Assembly: GCF_001638985.1 (NCBI RefSeq)
Contig: NW_017265164.1
Coordinates: forward strand, 1 to 64,000
Source: Phycomyces blakesleeanus NRRL 1555(-)
Taxonomy: Eukaryota; Mucoromycota; Mucoromycetes; Mucorales; Phycomycetaceae
DNA: 64,000 bases
Direction of reading: 5' to 3'
Of this stretch, positions 44,953 to 56,562 are shown piece by piece. The notes under the pieces are model-generated. The model searched no databases and was not told the origin of the DNA. It worked only from the letters and a program-made list of their open reading frames with translations. The translations under genes were made by a program, and so were the position numbers. Within the stretch, counting starts at the first letter, position 1. The number at the start of each line of letters is the position of its first letter.

Positions 44953-46321
44953 ATGAACTCTAAGAAACTACTAAAAAACTACTTGAAGAGACGCAACGAA
45001 GAAGATGATGAGGATGAACTTGATGAATTTATCATTACAAAATGTATGAGGATTGCGGCACTGGTGGCTTTAGATTTTGAAGAAAGAGCACCAAAAGCAG
45101 GCTCTGTATTTGGACATACAACAATTGACAGAGATTACCTGGCCGGGTACGAGAAACTTATGACCGATTATTTTTCCGGCGAAGGCTCAGAACACGAAGA
45201 CAAATTCCGTCATAATTTTAGAATGAGTAAATGTTTATTCTTGCGAATCAACGAAGCTCTAGAGAAACACAATCAATACTTCATGCAGAAAAAGAATGCA
45301 GCCGGAAAGCTTGGACTGCACTCATTACAAAAGACAACGGCTGCGATGCAAATACTCTCTACTGGAATTCCTGCCATTGCTCTTGAAGAGGACATGAAGA
45401 TGAGTGAGAGCACAATATTGGAGAGCCTGCGTCATTTCTGCAGAGGAGTGTGCGAAGTTTTTGGAGAAGAATATCTGCGTGCCCCTACGCTCGCCGACAT
45501 AGAAAGACTCTACGAAGAAGGCGAAAAGAGAGGGTTTCCGGGGATGCTCGGCTCACTTGACTGTATGAACTGGACATGGAAGCACCTCCCAACAAATTAC
45601 CATGGACCGAACAAAGCCAAAGATAAGATGCCCAATATGATCCTCGAAGCTGTCGCTTCTTATGATCTTTGGATTTGGCACTGCTTCTTTGGCCTTCCCG
45701 GAACACCCAATGACATCAGTGTTCTGGACAGATCTCCTGTATTTAGGTCATATACCGACGAGACGAGCCATAACAAACCATTTGACATCAATGACAACAG
45801 ATATACTATGGGATATTACCTTGCTGACGGAATATACCCTAGCCATAGCAACCTTGTGTCAGCACCTGAGCAGGCCATTACAGCCGAGGAAAAGGTAGAT
45901 AAACAACGAAAAATGAATATATACTCTACTAAATATATATATATATATCATGTAATAGTACTTTTGCACTCAACAGGAAGACTGTATAAAGGATGTGGAG
46001 AGAGCTTTTGGTATGTTGCAGTCTCGCTTTGCTATCCTTAGCCATCCCGGAAGACTTTGCAGAGTAAGCAACTGCACTGAGGTAATGCGTGCATGTGTTA
46101 TCATGCATAACATGATAGTAGAAGATGAACGCGGTGTGAGTGGATTGGAGAATCTTTCTCCTTATCGTCCTGAAGACATTGCCACTATAAGCAGAGACAC
46201 GGGTGTCGATGCTTTCAATGCTTTCTTTGAAAGACGCAGGGAAATCAGAGACACTGATTCGTCTCTGCAATTAAGACAAGACCTGATAAATCACCATTGG
46301 AACCTCAAAAGCAATAAATAA
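44953..46321 (+). CDS. PIF/Harbinger transposase, intact
   Basis: Exons 44953-45894 and 45977-46321, with an 82-nt intron (GTAGAT...CAACAG), give 428 residues without a stop. The DDE nuclease core is complete: Asp203 in MLGSLDCMNWTW, Asp254 in GLPGTPNDISVLDRS, and Glu322 in KDVERAFGMLQSRF, the last supplied by exon 2. Other family marks are HLPTNYHGPNKAKDKMPNMI and MRACVIMHNMIVEDE. Residues about 60-150 form the helical front that precedes the nuclease. The start is the ATG at 44953. The acceptor-like TTTCAG just upstream at 44909-44914 suggests a leader intron. Such enzymes work with the Myb-like protein encoded on the opposite strand and cut at TTA/TAA targets. Confidence 0.92.
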
Positions 46322-46391
46322 AATACTCACTGTAAAGCTTTTAAAAGCAAGAAGACTTTTGGGATAAACACACACACATATATATATATAT

Positions 46392-47352
46392 TTATTCGTC
46401 TTGTTCTTCTTCTGAATAATTGTTATGATTATCCAACTTGTCATATATACCACTCTCCAAACGTTCAATGGCCTTTTTCTTACTCGAGGTAATAAAAGCT
46501 AAAACCTTAGCATCTTTTATCGAAGAGGTATCAGTCAAGATCAACTCGTAGTCTTGACTGCGACAAACGAGCAGTCTGTCCCATCTTTTACTCTTATCAG
46601 TGCTTCTTTGGCGCTTTTCCATTAGTCTTATGACGCCTTTGAGATGTTCCTCAATGACACTTGCCAGGCATGGCCCTTCGGTGGCTCTTCTCTTACTAGC
46701 CTTACGGCCATCTGGGCGGTAATTCTCCGCTATATTCTCTTCAGCAGTTGAAGAGACAACGACAGCTACACTGCTGGCTACACTATCTGCGGCAGTTCCG
46801 TTCTTGGAAGCTATAATCGACTTCCACTTTGGATGATCCTTCAAGATATTATAGCAATCCTCAAACATAAACGTTTTTCCAGAAGCATGCTCCTGTTCAT
46901 ACGACCGGAGCGCTTTTTGATACTGTTGTTATATGTTAGCCTATTATGTCCTGTTATTATGACTTATCTCTTTGGTTTACCTTATCTTCAAACGTGGTTC
47001 GGTTTTCGTTAAGGGCGAGGACGTCTTCCAATACTCCAACGAACTTCATAACCGCAGCTTGTATAATGTTCCAACGAGCACGGATCTGGGCTACGCTGCG
47101 CGTAACTGGAAGATCAATTCTGCCTTCCTCAAAAACCAAGAGATATTGGCTCAATACATCGTTAAAAAAGTCGCTAGAGCTACGGTTGCTGCCAGCAATT
47201 TCATTATCTGAAGCTCGAATAAAGGCTGAACACAAGGCGCGGTTTTCGAGTGGTGTCCAGTTGGAAGATCTATGAGCTTTAGGAGTAGCTTTAGGAGTTC
47301 TGGTAGCGTGGGTGCTTCTTTCAGCGACCTTGTTATTGTTGGGATGATTCAT
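46392..47352 (-). CDS. Myb/SANT-like accessory protein of the Harbinger element
   Basis: Exons 47352-46981 and 46922-46392, with a 58-nt intron (GTAAAC...CAACAG), give 300 residues. The front carries a trihelix/Myb-like region (SSNWTPLENRALCSAFIRAS, then VAQIRARWNIIQAAV) typical of the second gene of PIF/Harbinger elements and of NAM-associated proteins. Exon 2 has EDCYNILKDHPKWKSIIA, a basic RKASKRRATEG patch that could be a nuclear signal, a helical MEKRQRS segment and an acidic end (SEEEQDE). In this family the protein recruits the transposase to the ends and the nucleus. It converges with the transposase, only 70 bp separating the stops. No lesion is seen. Confidence 0.88.
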
Positions 47353-47533
47353 ATTGGTGGTGAAAATTTCTGTCAGAAAAAAAAGTGTTCGGGGTGAAAA
47401 AATAATAAAACAGTTTTTTTTTAAAAAAAAATCTGTATTAACTTTGATATAGATTTTTTTAAAAAAAATGGGACTTTCATTTTAGTTTAAATCGAACTGC
47501 GATGGAGTACCAATTTTAACTAAAACTAGCCTT
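47353..47533. other. Right subterminal region of the Harbinger element
   Basis: AT-rich leader of the minus-strand gene, ending in the inverted subterminal repeat (47500-47528). Confidence 0.6.
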
Positions 47534-47567
47534 TTTTTTTTTTGGGAGAAGAGCTCCCCCCAACTTT

Positions 47568-47608
47568 GGTGCCCCCCCCCCGAAAGGACGGAAAGGGGGG
47601 GGGGGGGC
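47568..47608. repeat. Poly-C and poly-G runs
   Basis: Runs of about 11 C and 14 G lie 17 bp apart, inside an otherwise AT-rich region. They can pair with each other or form a G-quadruplex. An assembly artefact is possible. Confidence 0.85.
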
Positions 47609-47609
47609 T

Positions 47610-48183
47610 CCCCGCAAGTTTTATCAAACCCTTCCCTACTGCTATATTCTGATAGGCACACAATTACACTGTAACTTGCATGATTTGATGTAATATTGAT
47701 AGTATATTGGATTTATAAAAGGGTCTGATTATAAGGCAAAAGCCAAGTCCGGCAACTTAGTGATTAAAGGATTTTAAAGTTATATATACACACTGGACTT
47801 TGAGCAGACAAAATTTATAGGTTTAAAGAATTTGAGAAAAAATGGTGGTGAGCTAAGTCATGTGACTTAGTATGAAGCTTTTTAAAGATATAGAAAAAAA
47901 AGATACTGGAGTCTTGAAAATCAACCAATAAGAAATATTTGTAATAAAAATATCCCCAATTTTGTCCCTCCCTAATTCTGTTAGAGAACTGATAAGGAAG
48001 ACTATGCAGTTTCTTTGAGTAACGCAAAAAAAACACAATATAAAAGCAACGAGACTTTTGTTTTAATCCACAATACGTTCCAAACCGATAACAATAAACC
48101 TAAAGTACCAATAAAGTAACCTGCTGAAAATGTTTCTGGCCAAGCTTATATTCTAAAATAAGTTTTTATCAACAGAATCCAGT
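47610..48183. other. Intergenic, no gene seen
   Basis: AT-rich sequence between the Harbinger and Crypton-like elements. Confidence 0.5.
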
Positions 48184-50330
48184 ATGAACAATCAAAACGA
48201 CAGCTCTTCTTCTGCAAATAATGAAGGGATTCAACGAATGATTCACACCAGCACTGATATGGACCGCAGCAATCAAAAAAATATGGCGAAAAGTATGGGA
48301 GCTCGACCCATTAGCATCATTAAGGTCTATGCTGCTAAGCAAGAAGAATGGAAAGTAAGTATCAAACATTCGTTATACATTATTAAAAGATATTTGCTTA
48401 AATGATTGAGACTCGTATGCTATAGGCTAAAATTGGTGCAGAGAGCAAGAGTTTCACCATGGATACACTGTATCAGACAAAAAAAAACCCCAGTTTCTTT
48501 TTGATAGAGTATGTGTCTAAGCGCGGCAAAAATTATCGTAAGAATGATGATGGTACAGTTGTTTATTTAGGAAGACAGTCAGTCAATGGTTATATGAAAG
48601 TTGTAGCCAGCATCTACAATACAAAAAAGGCACTTGGATGGAACAATAATGGTTTAACAAGGGGGCCATTAGTCAAAAATTCTTTGGATACGTCGGAGAA
48701 AGAGAAAGTAAAACACAAAAGAATGAACTTTAAAGATCGAAGAAAAAACACCTTGAACAATGAATATTCTAAAGAAAAATTAAAGAAAGCGAGCAGCTTT
48801 TTTCTTTACCGACAAAATCAATCCTCGTAGTTCAAGATACAGACTGTGCTTTCTTATAAGCCATGCAATATTATACATAGTCAAATTGATCTTGGTATGA
48901 AATTTACTGATCTGATTTCTCTGGAAGTGGAAAATCAAGGGTTAACCCAGTGCATTGCTTTGGTGGCAACTATATCGCATGTAAAAACAAGTTAGCATGG
49001 CGAAATCGAGTATGGTTTGTTATCGAGACATCGTGATGTTAAAGTTTGCTCCGTTGGTACACTAGCCATGGATCTAATCTCTTGCTTTCATTTTGAAAAT
49101 AAAGATTCTCCTAACGTTGAGAAGAGAGAGCTGGTTTAAGAGCGTGGTGTTCAAAAGCTATGCTTTATTCAAGACAATCCAGTACAAAGCACATCATTTC
49201 ACATATGTCGAAGACTTCAAGAAATTAGGTATTCATATTCCAGGCGTAATCCATGCCAACAGAAAAAGCACCTTGAGCATTATTGCCCAATAAAACGTTT
49301 CTGGAAATCAGCAAAGAATAGTCGGACGTTGGGACACGGACAGAATGGTGGACTGCTATGTATCTAGTCTTCCAGTAGAAGCAACTAAGAGACCCACAGG
49401 GTTTAATGGTCAGCAGAATTCACACTACTCTTTACCCCGGAAAGTAGTAAAACCTTCGGCGGTTCTCCAACAATTGGTTTTCAAGGATATTGAGATGTCG
49501 GAGGAGCGCTTTAACACCAATACAGAAATACAAGAAGACATTTCTGGTTCCAACTTTCTTAACCTGCTTGCAAGCCTACGCACAGTATTTCTCCAGGTAA
49601 TTTGTTAAAACAAAAATATAAAGACCAAAAGCTCATTCATACTTTTATTCTTATTCCCAGGATTCTATTGTTTTGAAGAAGATGTACTCACGGTACTATC
49701 ATTGGAGTTGTAAGATTTTCAGTACGGATTTGTACAAAGACTTTGAAGTGGAGGTTCTTGAGTCAATTGAGCAAGAAGAAGAAGCATTTACGTCAAATCG
49801 TAGAATAGAAATGGTGGTGTCCGATTTGGTCTCAACTATACAAGCAGTATTTGAGGCTATGGTCGTCGCTATGTTGTCGTCTAGAGAAGCAAACGCAGCG
49901 GATATCCGTAGACTCCAAGATAAGATGCCCAATTTTTCTGCAATGGGCAGTAGCATTTTCTCTTCCAACTCAACTACTGCAACCACCTCTTCGACTCTCC
50001 TTTATTCAATAAAAACAACAGCGGCACACACACAGCAGCAAGATCCATCCGACCAACGATTTTACTAGATGGACAGAACACTGGTAAGAGTAATGTATGT
50101 ATGGCGAGAGTACTCTGTTGGTATAGGAAGAAACCCATCGGTAAGATCAATTGAGCAAATGTACGGCACTGCTTGGAGAAAAGAGAAAAATGATTGCCAC
50201 TTCTTCATTAGGAGAAAAGAACTCTACATAGCAATTTAAAGAAAGGCTGAAGAAGAGAAAACGTCCTGTGAGGAAGCTGCAAGAAGGTTAGAGGAATAGA
50301 GAGGACAGCTAAAGATGACTTTAAATTTAG
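48184..50330 (+). pseudogene. Decayed Crypton-like tyrosine recombinase with GCR1-type DNA-binding C-terminus
   Basis: Plus-strand blocks in order: an N-terminal exon 48184-48354 (MNNQNDSSSSANNEG to AAKQEEWK), a 71-nt intron, then TMDTLYQTKKNPSFFLIEYV. A stop follows at 48828, then QIDLGMKFTDLISLEVENQG, another stop near 48990, and a frame change near 49125. Next come IHIPGVIHANRKSTLSII, containing the HxxR motif, a TAA at 49291, and RMVDCYVSSLPVEATKRPTG with a candidate nucleophilic Tyr. Then LPRKVVKPSAVLQQLVF like Ndc10, a 61-nt intron before 49661, an acidic region, and finally YVWREYSVGIGRNPSVRSIE, QMYGTAWRKEKNDCHFFIRR, matching the GCR1_C DNA-binding fold. Order and motifs fit Cryptons; four or more lesions kill it. 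Crypton ends have no inverted repeats, so borders are unknown. Confidence 0.65.
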
Positions 50331-50339
50331 AATGTATTT

Positions 50340-51134
50340 AAAATAAACAAAAAATATATAACCTTTAAATTAAAGGCAGCATTCATATAAGCACTTCTAT
50401 TTTATACTATAATTTCTAAAGTTATTACATAGCCCATATATTCCAATAAAGTTAATCTGCTGGACTGCTCCCAACAAATTTTTATTTTCTTCGTATAGAT
50501 AAAAAAATATCAAAAAGTGTATAAAAATCGCTCTCAAAAATATGCAAAACTCATTTTTTTTTAATTTTAGTATTTCTTCCTCATTCTTAATCTCCCAAAA
50601 ATTGTAGAGTAAAACACTGATAAACTGTAAACTTCCAGTTTAGACTTGACTATAATGGTACAATTATTAAAACACACCAATGTAGATGGGATACCATACT
50701 TATTAGTCTTGGTCTATTTTGTAAAGTTGTTTAAACTTTAGACGATCTAATATTCAAGGTTTACTCACTACATAAAAGTACAATACTATACAGTCCACCC
50801 CCTACCCACGTTTCTTAAAAGTTTGTGTGTGTATCTGTCTTTAGATTGAGTGTGTAGCTGAAAAGTCAATAAAAATGGTTGTTTTGAATAAAGTTTTTAT
50901 TTTATTTTATTTTTGAAGAATTGTACACTTGTATATGTATAGAGTATATCAGTAGAATAAGAAAAATAAGAAGAAGAAGAAGAAGAAGAAGAAATGAAGT
51001 ACACGCTTAGCATAAAATATAAAGAAAAATAAAGCATACAGAGAATTCAATATTAGTAAATGAAAAGAAGTTAATATGTCCATAAGATGTATAAAGTAAA
51101 AAGTTAAAATAATAATAATATCAATGACTTGGTA
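50340..51134. other. Intergenic with (AAG)n tract
   Basis: An (AAG)n microsatellite lies at about 50968-50993. No gene is seen. Confidence 0.6.
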
Positions 51135-52076
51135 TCATATATTGAGTATAGTAGTATCTGTATACACAATTTTGCAAATCTTTGCATGTCTTTTGAGATT
51201 AAAATTGTTTCTAAACTTCTTCTTACAAAGGAAGCACTCTAACTTTTTACTGTCGGGTGAATGCGTTTTGAGATGCCTTGTAAGATTCGATTTACGATTG
51301 AACTTGAGTCTGCAAACGAGGCAGGAAAACATTTTAACAGTAGAGCCATCACTATTCTGCATATCTTTGCCGCAAATATTCAGGTTGTGTGGACTAAAGG
51401 CTTTGGAAGTTAAACAAGTACGAAAAGGCCTTCTAGGATCTATACAAACAAGCAAATAGTCGAGTGTTATCTGAGTGAGTTGTTTGTAATAAATGTCATA
51501 AGCTATTTTGTCAAACTTACATTCTCTTGCCCAATCCTCTTGGAAAATATTAAAAAAAGTATATTTTTTATGGGTGGAAATACCTGACGTTTTCTGGACA
51601 GTTGACTGCACACACAATTCTGCCTGAGGTAAAGTTTTGTCTTGGTATGGATCTTGAGCTGGACATATATACTGGTTGCAATGATCCAAAAAGTGGTTTA
51701 CAGTACTCGTATTTGTGGAAATGCTCAGTGACTTGAGAACATAATTCTCTTCGATATTAATGTTGCAAAGAGGGTATTCGGCCATTGCTGTAAGACCAGT
51801 TGGAAAGCTGTCTTGAATAGCTAATATATTGAGAATTTCATTACCACTCAGTTCAGAGACATCTTGATACACAAAGGGTGCCTGGACGTCTTCTCGTTCA
51901 CTCAGACAAAACAGGGAATCCCTAGAGGATGAGCTTGATGCCTGGTCTGGAATCGATAATTTGCTGTTTGGATAGAGTTCTTGACAGTTGAACATATTGA
52001 ATTGTGAGCTAGCATAGTAATTGTTATTGAATGGATCAGAAAATGGGATATAAGGTTGATGTTCTACTGGGTTCAT
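51135..52076 (-). CDS. C2H2-type zinc-finger protein, intact
   Basis: 313 residues from the ATG at 52076. This start is supported by the paralogue at 6994, which begins at the equivalent MNP; the six codons before it would need a TTG start. The front is Asn/Gln/Ser-rich. The middle has FLDHCNQYICPAQDPYQDK and KYTFFNIFQEDWARECKFDK. Near the C-terminus are two zinc fingers: Cys252, Cys255, His268, His272 (FSCLVCRLKFNRKSNLTRH), then Cys281, Cys284, His297, Cys301 (a C2HC variant). Two adjacent fingers with a short linker fit a sequence-specific regulator. An acceptor-like ATCTTAG just upstream suggests a leader intron. Targets are unknown. Confidence 0.85.
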   Translation of the reverse strand: MNPVEHQPYIPFSDPFNNNYYASSQFNMFNCQELYPNSKLSIPDQASSSSSRDSLFCLSEREDVQAPFVYQDVSELSGNEILNILAIQDSFPTGLTAMAEYPLCNINIEENYVLKSLSISTNTSTVNHFLDHCNQYICPAQDPYQDKTLPQAELCVQSTVQKTSGISTHKKYTFFNIFQEDWARECKFDKIAYDIYYKQLTQITLDYLLVCIDPRRPFRTCLTSKAFSPHNLNICGKDMQNSDGSTVKMFSCLVCRLKFNRKSNLTRHLKTHSPDSKKLECFLCKKKFRNNFNLKRHAKICKIVYTDTTILNI

Positions 52077-52094
52077 TGAGAATAATTTTCTCAA

Positions 52095-52674
52095 ATAACT
52101 AAGATATATAAAAGAAAAGCAAAGAAGGGTAATAAATGAAAGATAATTTTTAGAGGTAGCTTATCGACTGTTGTTAATGTTATATAGTAAAGCAATTATT
52201 GAACTTTATTTGTACTTTTTACTATTAATATATCAAAAAAGGCATTTTAAACCTTGTTAGCCCACGTTGTCTGTAAGATGAAGTGCTACAGGTGGGACAA
52301 GCCCACACACTGGCGCAACCGCTCTTTACTATACAGTTAAATAAGGAAACTGAATTACTAAAAATGTATCGGATTATTTAGAGTGAAAGCATAGCAAAAG
52401 GATAGAAAAAAACGATGTGCCAAAAAAACCCTTAGACCTTATCAGAAAGGGTGAGTCCATATTAACCTAGCCAAGCTCTTTGACTGGTTTAAAGGTCGGT
52501 TGTTTATTATCGTAATACTCATATAGATATGTTTTAGTTAACTATTAAGACGCTGAATATGCACGGTTGTGTCAGATCCATTTATTGCCATGATTATTCA
52601 TATTCTGTATTTTGTACTCGTGGCACAAAACTTTCTTTTTGAACATTGACTATCTTCTTTATATAGCTCTACTA
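52095..52674. other. Upstream region of the zinc-finger gene
   Basis: A GC-richer patch at 52258-52330 (GTAGCACTTCATC-type words on the minus strand) may be promoter sequence. No further gene is seen. Confidence 0.35.
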
Positions 52675-52886
52675 AGGGGTTTCTCAAGCACCCTCCAAAG
52701 TCTGAATGTTGGGGAGAATTTTCTTATTTGAAGTCAAGAGTTTCCAAATTAGCAGACTTTGCCAAAACTTTGGATTCGACTTTTGTTGTCATCATCAAAG
52801 TCGGCTACATTTGGAAACTCTTGATAACTCAAATAAGAAGATCCTCGCCAACATTCATGACTTTGGCGGGTGCTTGAGAAACCCCT
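52675..52886. mobile_element. 212-bp foldback MITE with TA duplication
   Basis: The two halves are inverted copies over about 88 bp, starting AGGGGTTTCTCAAGCACCC and ending with its complement. TA flanks both ends (52673-52674 and 52887-52888), so it fits the Tc1/mariner class. Scattered mismatches show some age. No coding capacity. Confidence 0.85.
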
Positions 52887-52889
52887 TAT

Positions 52890-54296
52890 ATATTATATCC
52901 CTCCCGACGCCAGAAATCTTCTGGTACATCATTATTTTATTAGTTGGTACATTAAAATCTATTCTCCCTCCCCCTTTTATATACCAAATGTCCATAATAT
53001 ATGTAAAAATAGCACCGCAAACCTGCTTGTGTTTTAAGTCTTTTTACTATATGTCTATCTTTCTCTTTACCTTATGGGACTTATATATATGAACCAATTA
53101 TATAATCATCGAATTGTACTTTACTTCATTAATTTCACTCCTTAAACGCACATTCTCCTAACTGGGCTTCTACTTGCTATCTCTGTAAATCCCACTAAAG
53201 ACATCTGTCCCAGCAACCAACAGATCGAGTAAAAAGAATACACACCCATACACACATTTTTTTTGTTTCTTTGCCTTTGAGTTTTTGCTGCTCTTCTTTT
53301 GCTCTCTTTTCCTTTATAATATATATTCTTTTTAAGGGGGGAGTGAAGATGATCTGTCTTGTAAATACAAAAAAAGTATTTAACATAATATAAGGTCAAT
53401 GCTCGATAAGCTTTATAAATAGCTTTTATAATGGCTTATTTTTATATCTTATAGAAAATGTCCAGAAGTACAGATAAAAAGGAGATAAACTCCCTTACAT
53501 TTCTTTCACAGCTCAATTGCTCACGTCATATAAGATATAAAAAAAAGTTACATGCTTGTCTCTTAGACGTGGATTATGATTGTTGAATTTGCAGCAAAAA
53601 AAATTGTTTAATAAAAAGAATCGTTTTGGTCAAAATGGTCCAATTAATTACAGAAAATTAGCTATATATCCAAATATGCTAAGTAAAGTTTGTTTTTAAT
53701 GTTCAAGTAATCTGGTGAGGGACATTAAGATCCACCATCTAAAGGCTGTTTGACATAAATTACTCAAATATTGATCAAAACATCATAACTTTTCACTCTA
53801 ACAAAAACTCCAAAAATTAATATTAGCCTTTGGACTATTCATTCAGAAAATCTTGTGGCTCAGAATTTAATTTCACTGCCAATGCCAGGTTTTGTAGCCA
53901 TTTAGTACAAATTGCTCTCAAGATTATCTAGAGATTATGATGGCTATTGGTATGAGTCTGGATTTTGTGTATAATGAATTGGATCATCATTTGTATAAGA
54001 GACTATAGTAGGTGGATAGTAAGTAAATGAGATTTGTGAATATAGATGAGTTGACATACTTGGAATATACATATATATATTGTAACAAAGGGATATTTGT
54101 TAATGATCGGTATTAAGAACATGTATACTTAGAGTAGGTATTGTAGATATTGTCAAGTATGACTTAAAAGGATATAGACAAGATCAAAGTAGCAATCGAA
54201 ACATCAGCATAAGAGCCTATATATAAATTAAATTAAAAAGAGCGAAAAGAAGGTTGACGACTATGACATACATTCTTAAAATGGATGGCTGTGTAA
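52890..54296. other. Intergenic, no gene seen
   Basis: AT-rich. The short frames found have no motif. Confidence 0.5.
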
Positions 54297-54372
54297 TTGG
54301 TGTCAATTTTTTTTTATATATTTCGGTCAAATAAAAAGGAATACCCAGAGCTATCTATCTATTTACAAAGTA

Positions 54373-56275
54373 TGAATAACAGCAGCAACAACAATCAACT
54401 CATCAACTTCAATGAAATGCACTCTACTATTGAGTTCCGTAAAAAGAGACTCAAAGCTATTAGCAATGCCTACAAATAAGAACAAGATGCAGATGATTCA
54501 GACGATGCAGATGATTCAGATGCTGCAGATGCTGCAGATGATGCAGCTGACAAAGTACTTGAAGACTCCAACAAAAAAGAAGAGCCAAAGACTAGTCATG
54601 GCTTAAACAAGATTGAGGTCTAGTACAAACTGGCTTCTTGTGCCGGTATCGCACCCTAATATGTTGCCCATATTTGGAATAAAGATGTTGTCTATAAACG
54701 AAAATGAAAACCGGTTGACCACAGCTAGGTGAATGCCTAATATTAACCACTATTAGACCAATTACAGCCAAAAATTACGTAATTACTCATTATTTAAGCA
54801 TTCGCTTTGATATCATCGAACTTTTGAAGGCTTAACAACCTGATCCAGACAACCATGATTTGATTGATTAAGATATTAAAGAGGCAGTAATAGAGATTCT
54901 TTGAAGGTGAGGATAGTCAAAGTGTCTTTAAGAATATAGCTCCCGCAACTGCTATAAGTCAGTTTTGTGTAAATAGTTATATTATATATATTTTATTAGG
55001 ATACTAAAGTTTTCTTTGTACGTTATAAGCCCTTTATAGCAAACCTGTCAACAATCACTGGAACGTCTTAAAATTGAGAAAGGAGTCAAAACAGAATTCA
55101 TTTTATGCATATGAGGCTGCAGAATTGCAATTAGGTGAGTTAGTGTTGAAAGACTACAGCACTAGAGCGGGAGAAAAGCAACCCACAGACACTGAATATG
55201 AAGGCATATCTTCTTTGAAATCGATGGTATCATTAAGGGATGGAATGGAAAATAGTGTTGGATCCACCCTCAAATCAAAACCAGTAAAATTAGCTAAAAT
55301 TGAGAACTCCCATTTTCGAACTTGAGCGAAAAAACGAAAGACATTGCTTATCTATGCCTAAACTTTATCGTTGATATTTCAAACAACAACACTGCTTCAG
55401 ACACACAAAGGTCATATTTCCTCAGGATGATCATGATAGCACTTGAAAATGTAGTGTACAAATCTCATACAGTGCCACCGCTACCTACTAAGGCTAAAGA
55501 GGACTTGAAGGATATTGAGCAAGTATGTTTGTTTTCTATTGACAATTTAGACCACCATTAAGTTGAGTATACTGATAGGTACCCATTTCGGATCCAAAGC
55601 AAGCGTACCGATTATGCTCGAGGATTCAGGCGAAATATACCTTCATCCCTGAAGATTTTTTTTTTGAAATCTATGCGCACGTGTAAGGTTGACAAAATAT
55701 ATAAGAAGGACTCTATTTGATGTAATACTTTCAATAGAATTCGTTTATTGCATAGAAAAAAATCTATTTTGAAAACTGAGCGATCAAAAGATGCTACGGA
55801 GCAAGATTTTGTAAATGAAGCCTGGACACCAATTATGGCGGCAATATTCAACGACAAAGCCTTAGTTTTGAAGTGGTAGGACTGTTTATTTAAATTGAAA
55901 TTATGTCCTGCTACTAACGTATATATAAAGGGGTGATTCTGTTTCGCAAACTTCAGCTTCAGCAAAAAAAAGAACGCTGCCCGAGGAAAACGTTCTGGGA
56001 GATAGAGTGGATCTTAGAATTATGACAAATATTAATGGGAGTATGCACGATGTGTTGGCTGGTGAATTTGCAAATAGCAAACTTGGCCCACGGAAATTCA
56101 TTTCAGATCACTTGAAGGTGCTACGAGAATCAAAAGTTATTTTGGATCATATAGTCAATCAAGAATTTACCACGGGACACGATGCACGATGATTGATAGT
56201 ACCAAGCTTTCAAGCCAATGGCTTAGATGGTGAGATCAAAAATTATGAAACTCTGTGCTCCCGGGTTATACACAG
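54373..56275 (+). pseudogene. Broken multi-part gene of unknown family
   Basis: Plus-strand coding blocks follow one another over 1.9 kb. The first is MNNSSNNNQLINFNEMHSTI, then a TAA at about 54478, then an acidic Asp/Ala repeat with KVLEDSNKKEEPKTSHGLN. Next is an 83-codon frame at 55074-55325, then KTKDIAYLCLNFIVDISNN (55331-55558). After that come TEQDFVNEAWTPIMAAIFND near 55800 and KRTLPEENVLGDRVDLRIMT, then KVLRESKVILDHIVNQEF (55965-56190), ending in a TGA, with traces to about 56275. Blocks switch frame and hit stops, so the gene is dead. The segment order suggests one protein of perhaps 500-600 residues. No catalytic motif is recognised. The LTR at 56563 lies just beyond it. Confidence 0.5.
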
Positions 56276-56562
56276 TACAGCATATTGATTAATTTGATAT
56301 ACACTGCAACATCAATTGCTTGTATGATCTAAGAAAGAAGACGATAACAAGATAGAGATTCACGAAAGTAAGACTTTGAAGAAGAACATGAACAAAATAA
56401 TTGAAAATTCGATTATAATTACTAGTTCCGAGCCTTGAATAATTCCCACATATTGGCGAAGTCCGTTAAAAAAGAAGCAAGATTAACGAAGAAGAAAAGC
56501 GCATCATATAGAAGGTCACCATCATACAATAATGTTGAGACTACCACATAACGGACGAGAAG

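Larger units (their letters stand above)
44806..47660. mobile_element. PIF/Harbinger DNA transposon with both genes open
   Basis: Two convergent genes, a DDE transposase (+) and a Myb-like partner (-), are enclosed by inverted subterminal sequence. The left flank has TTTTAGCTAAAAC...ACTCCATC at 44857-44883. The complement of the right flank has TTTTAGTTAAAAT...ACTCCATC at 47500-47528. Further out on the left, ATCTCCAGTAGTGGTTTAAA (44813-44832) resembles the MITE terminus ATCTGCAGCAGTAGC. The exact right end and the 3-bp duplication could not be fixed, because a poly-C/poly-G stretch lies at 47568-47608. Limits are approximate. Confidence 0.75.

Noticed and set aside
45485..45706. Frames inside the Harbinger transposase on other strands and frames
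   Set aside because: They overlap the catalytic exon and have no motif of their own.
46946..47275. 109-codon plus-strand frame
   Set aside because: Antisense of the Myb-like gene, which has the recognisable domain and a clean intron.
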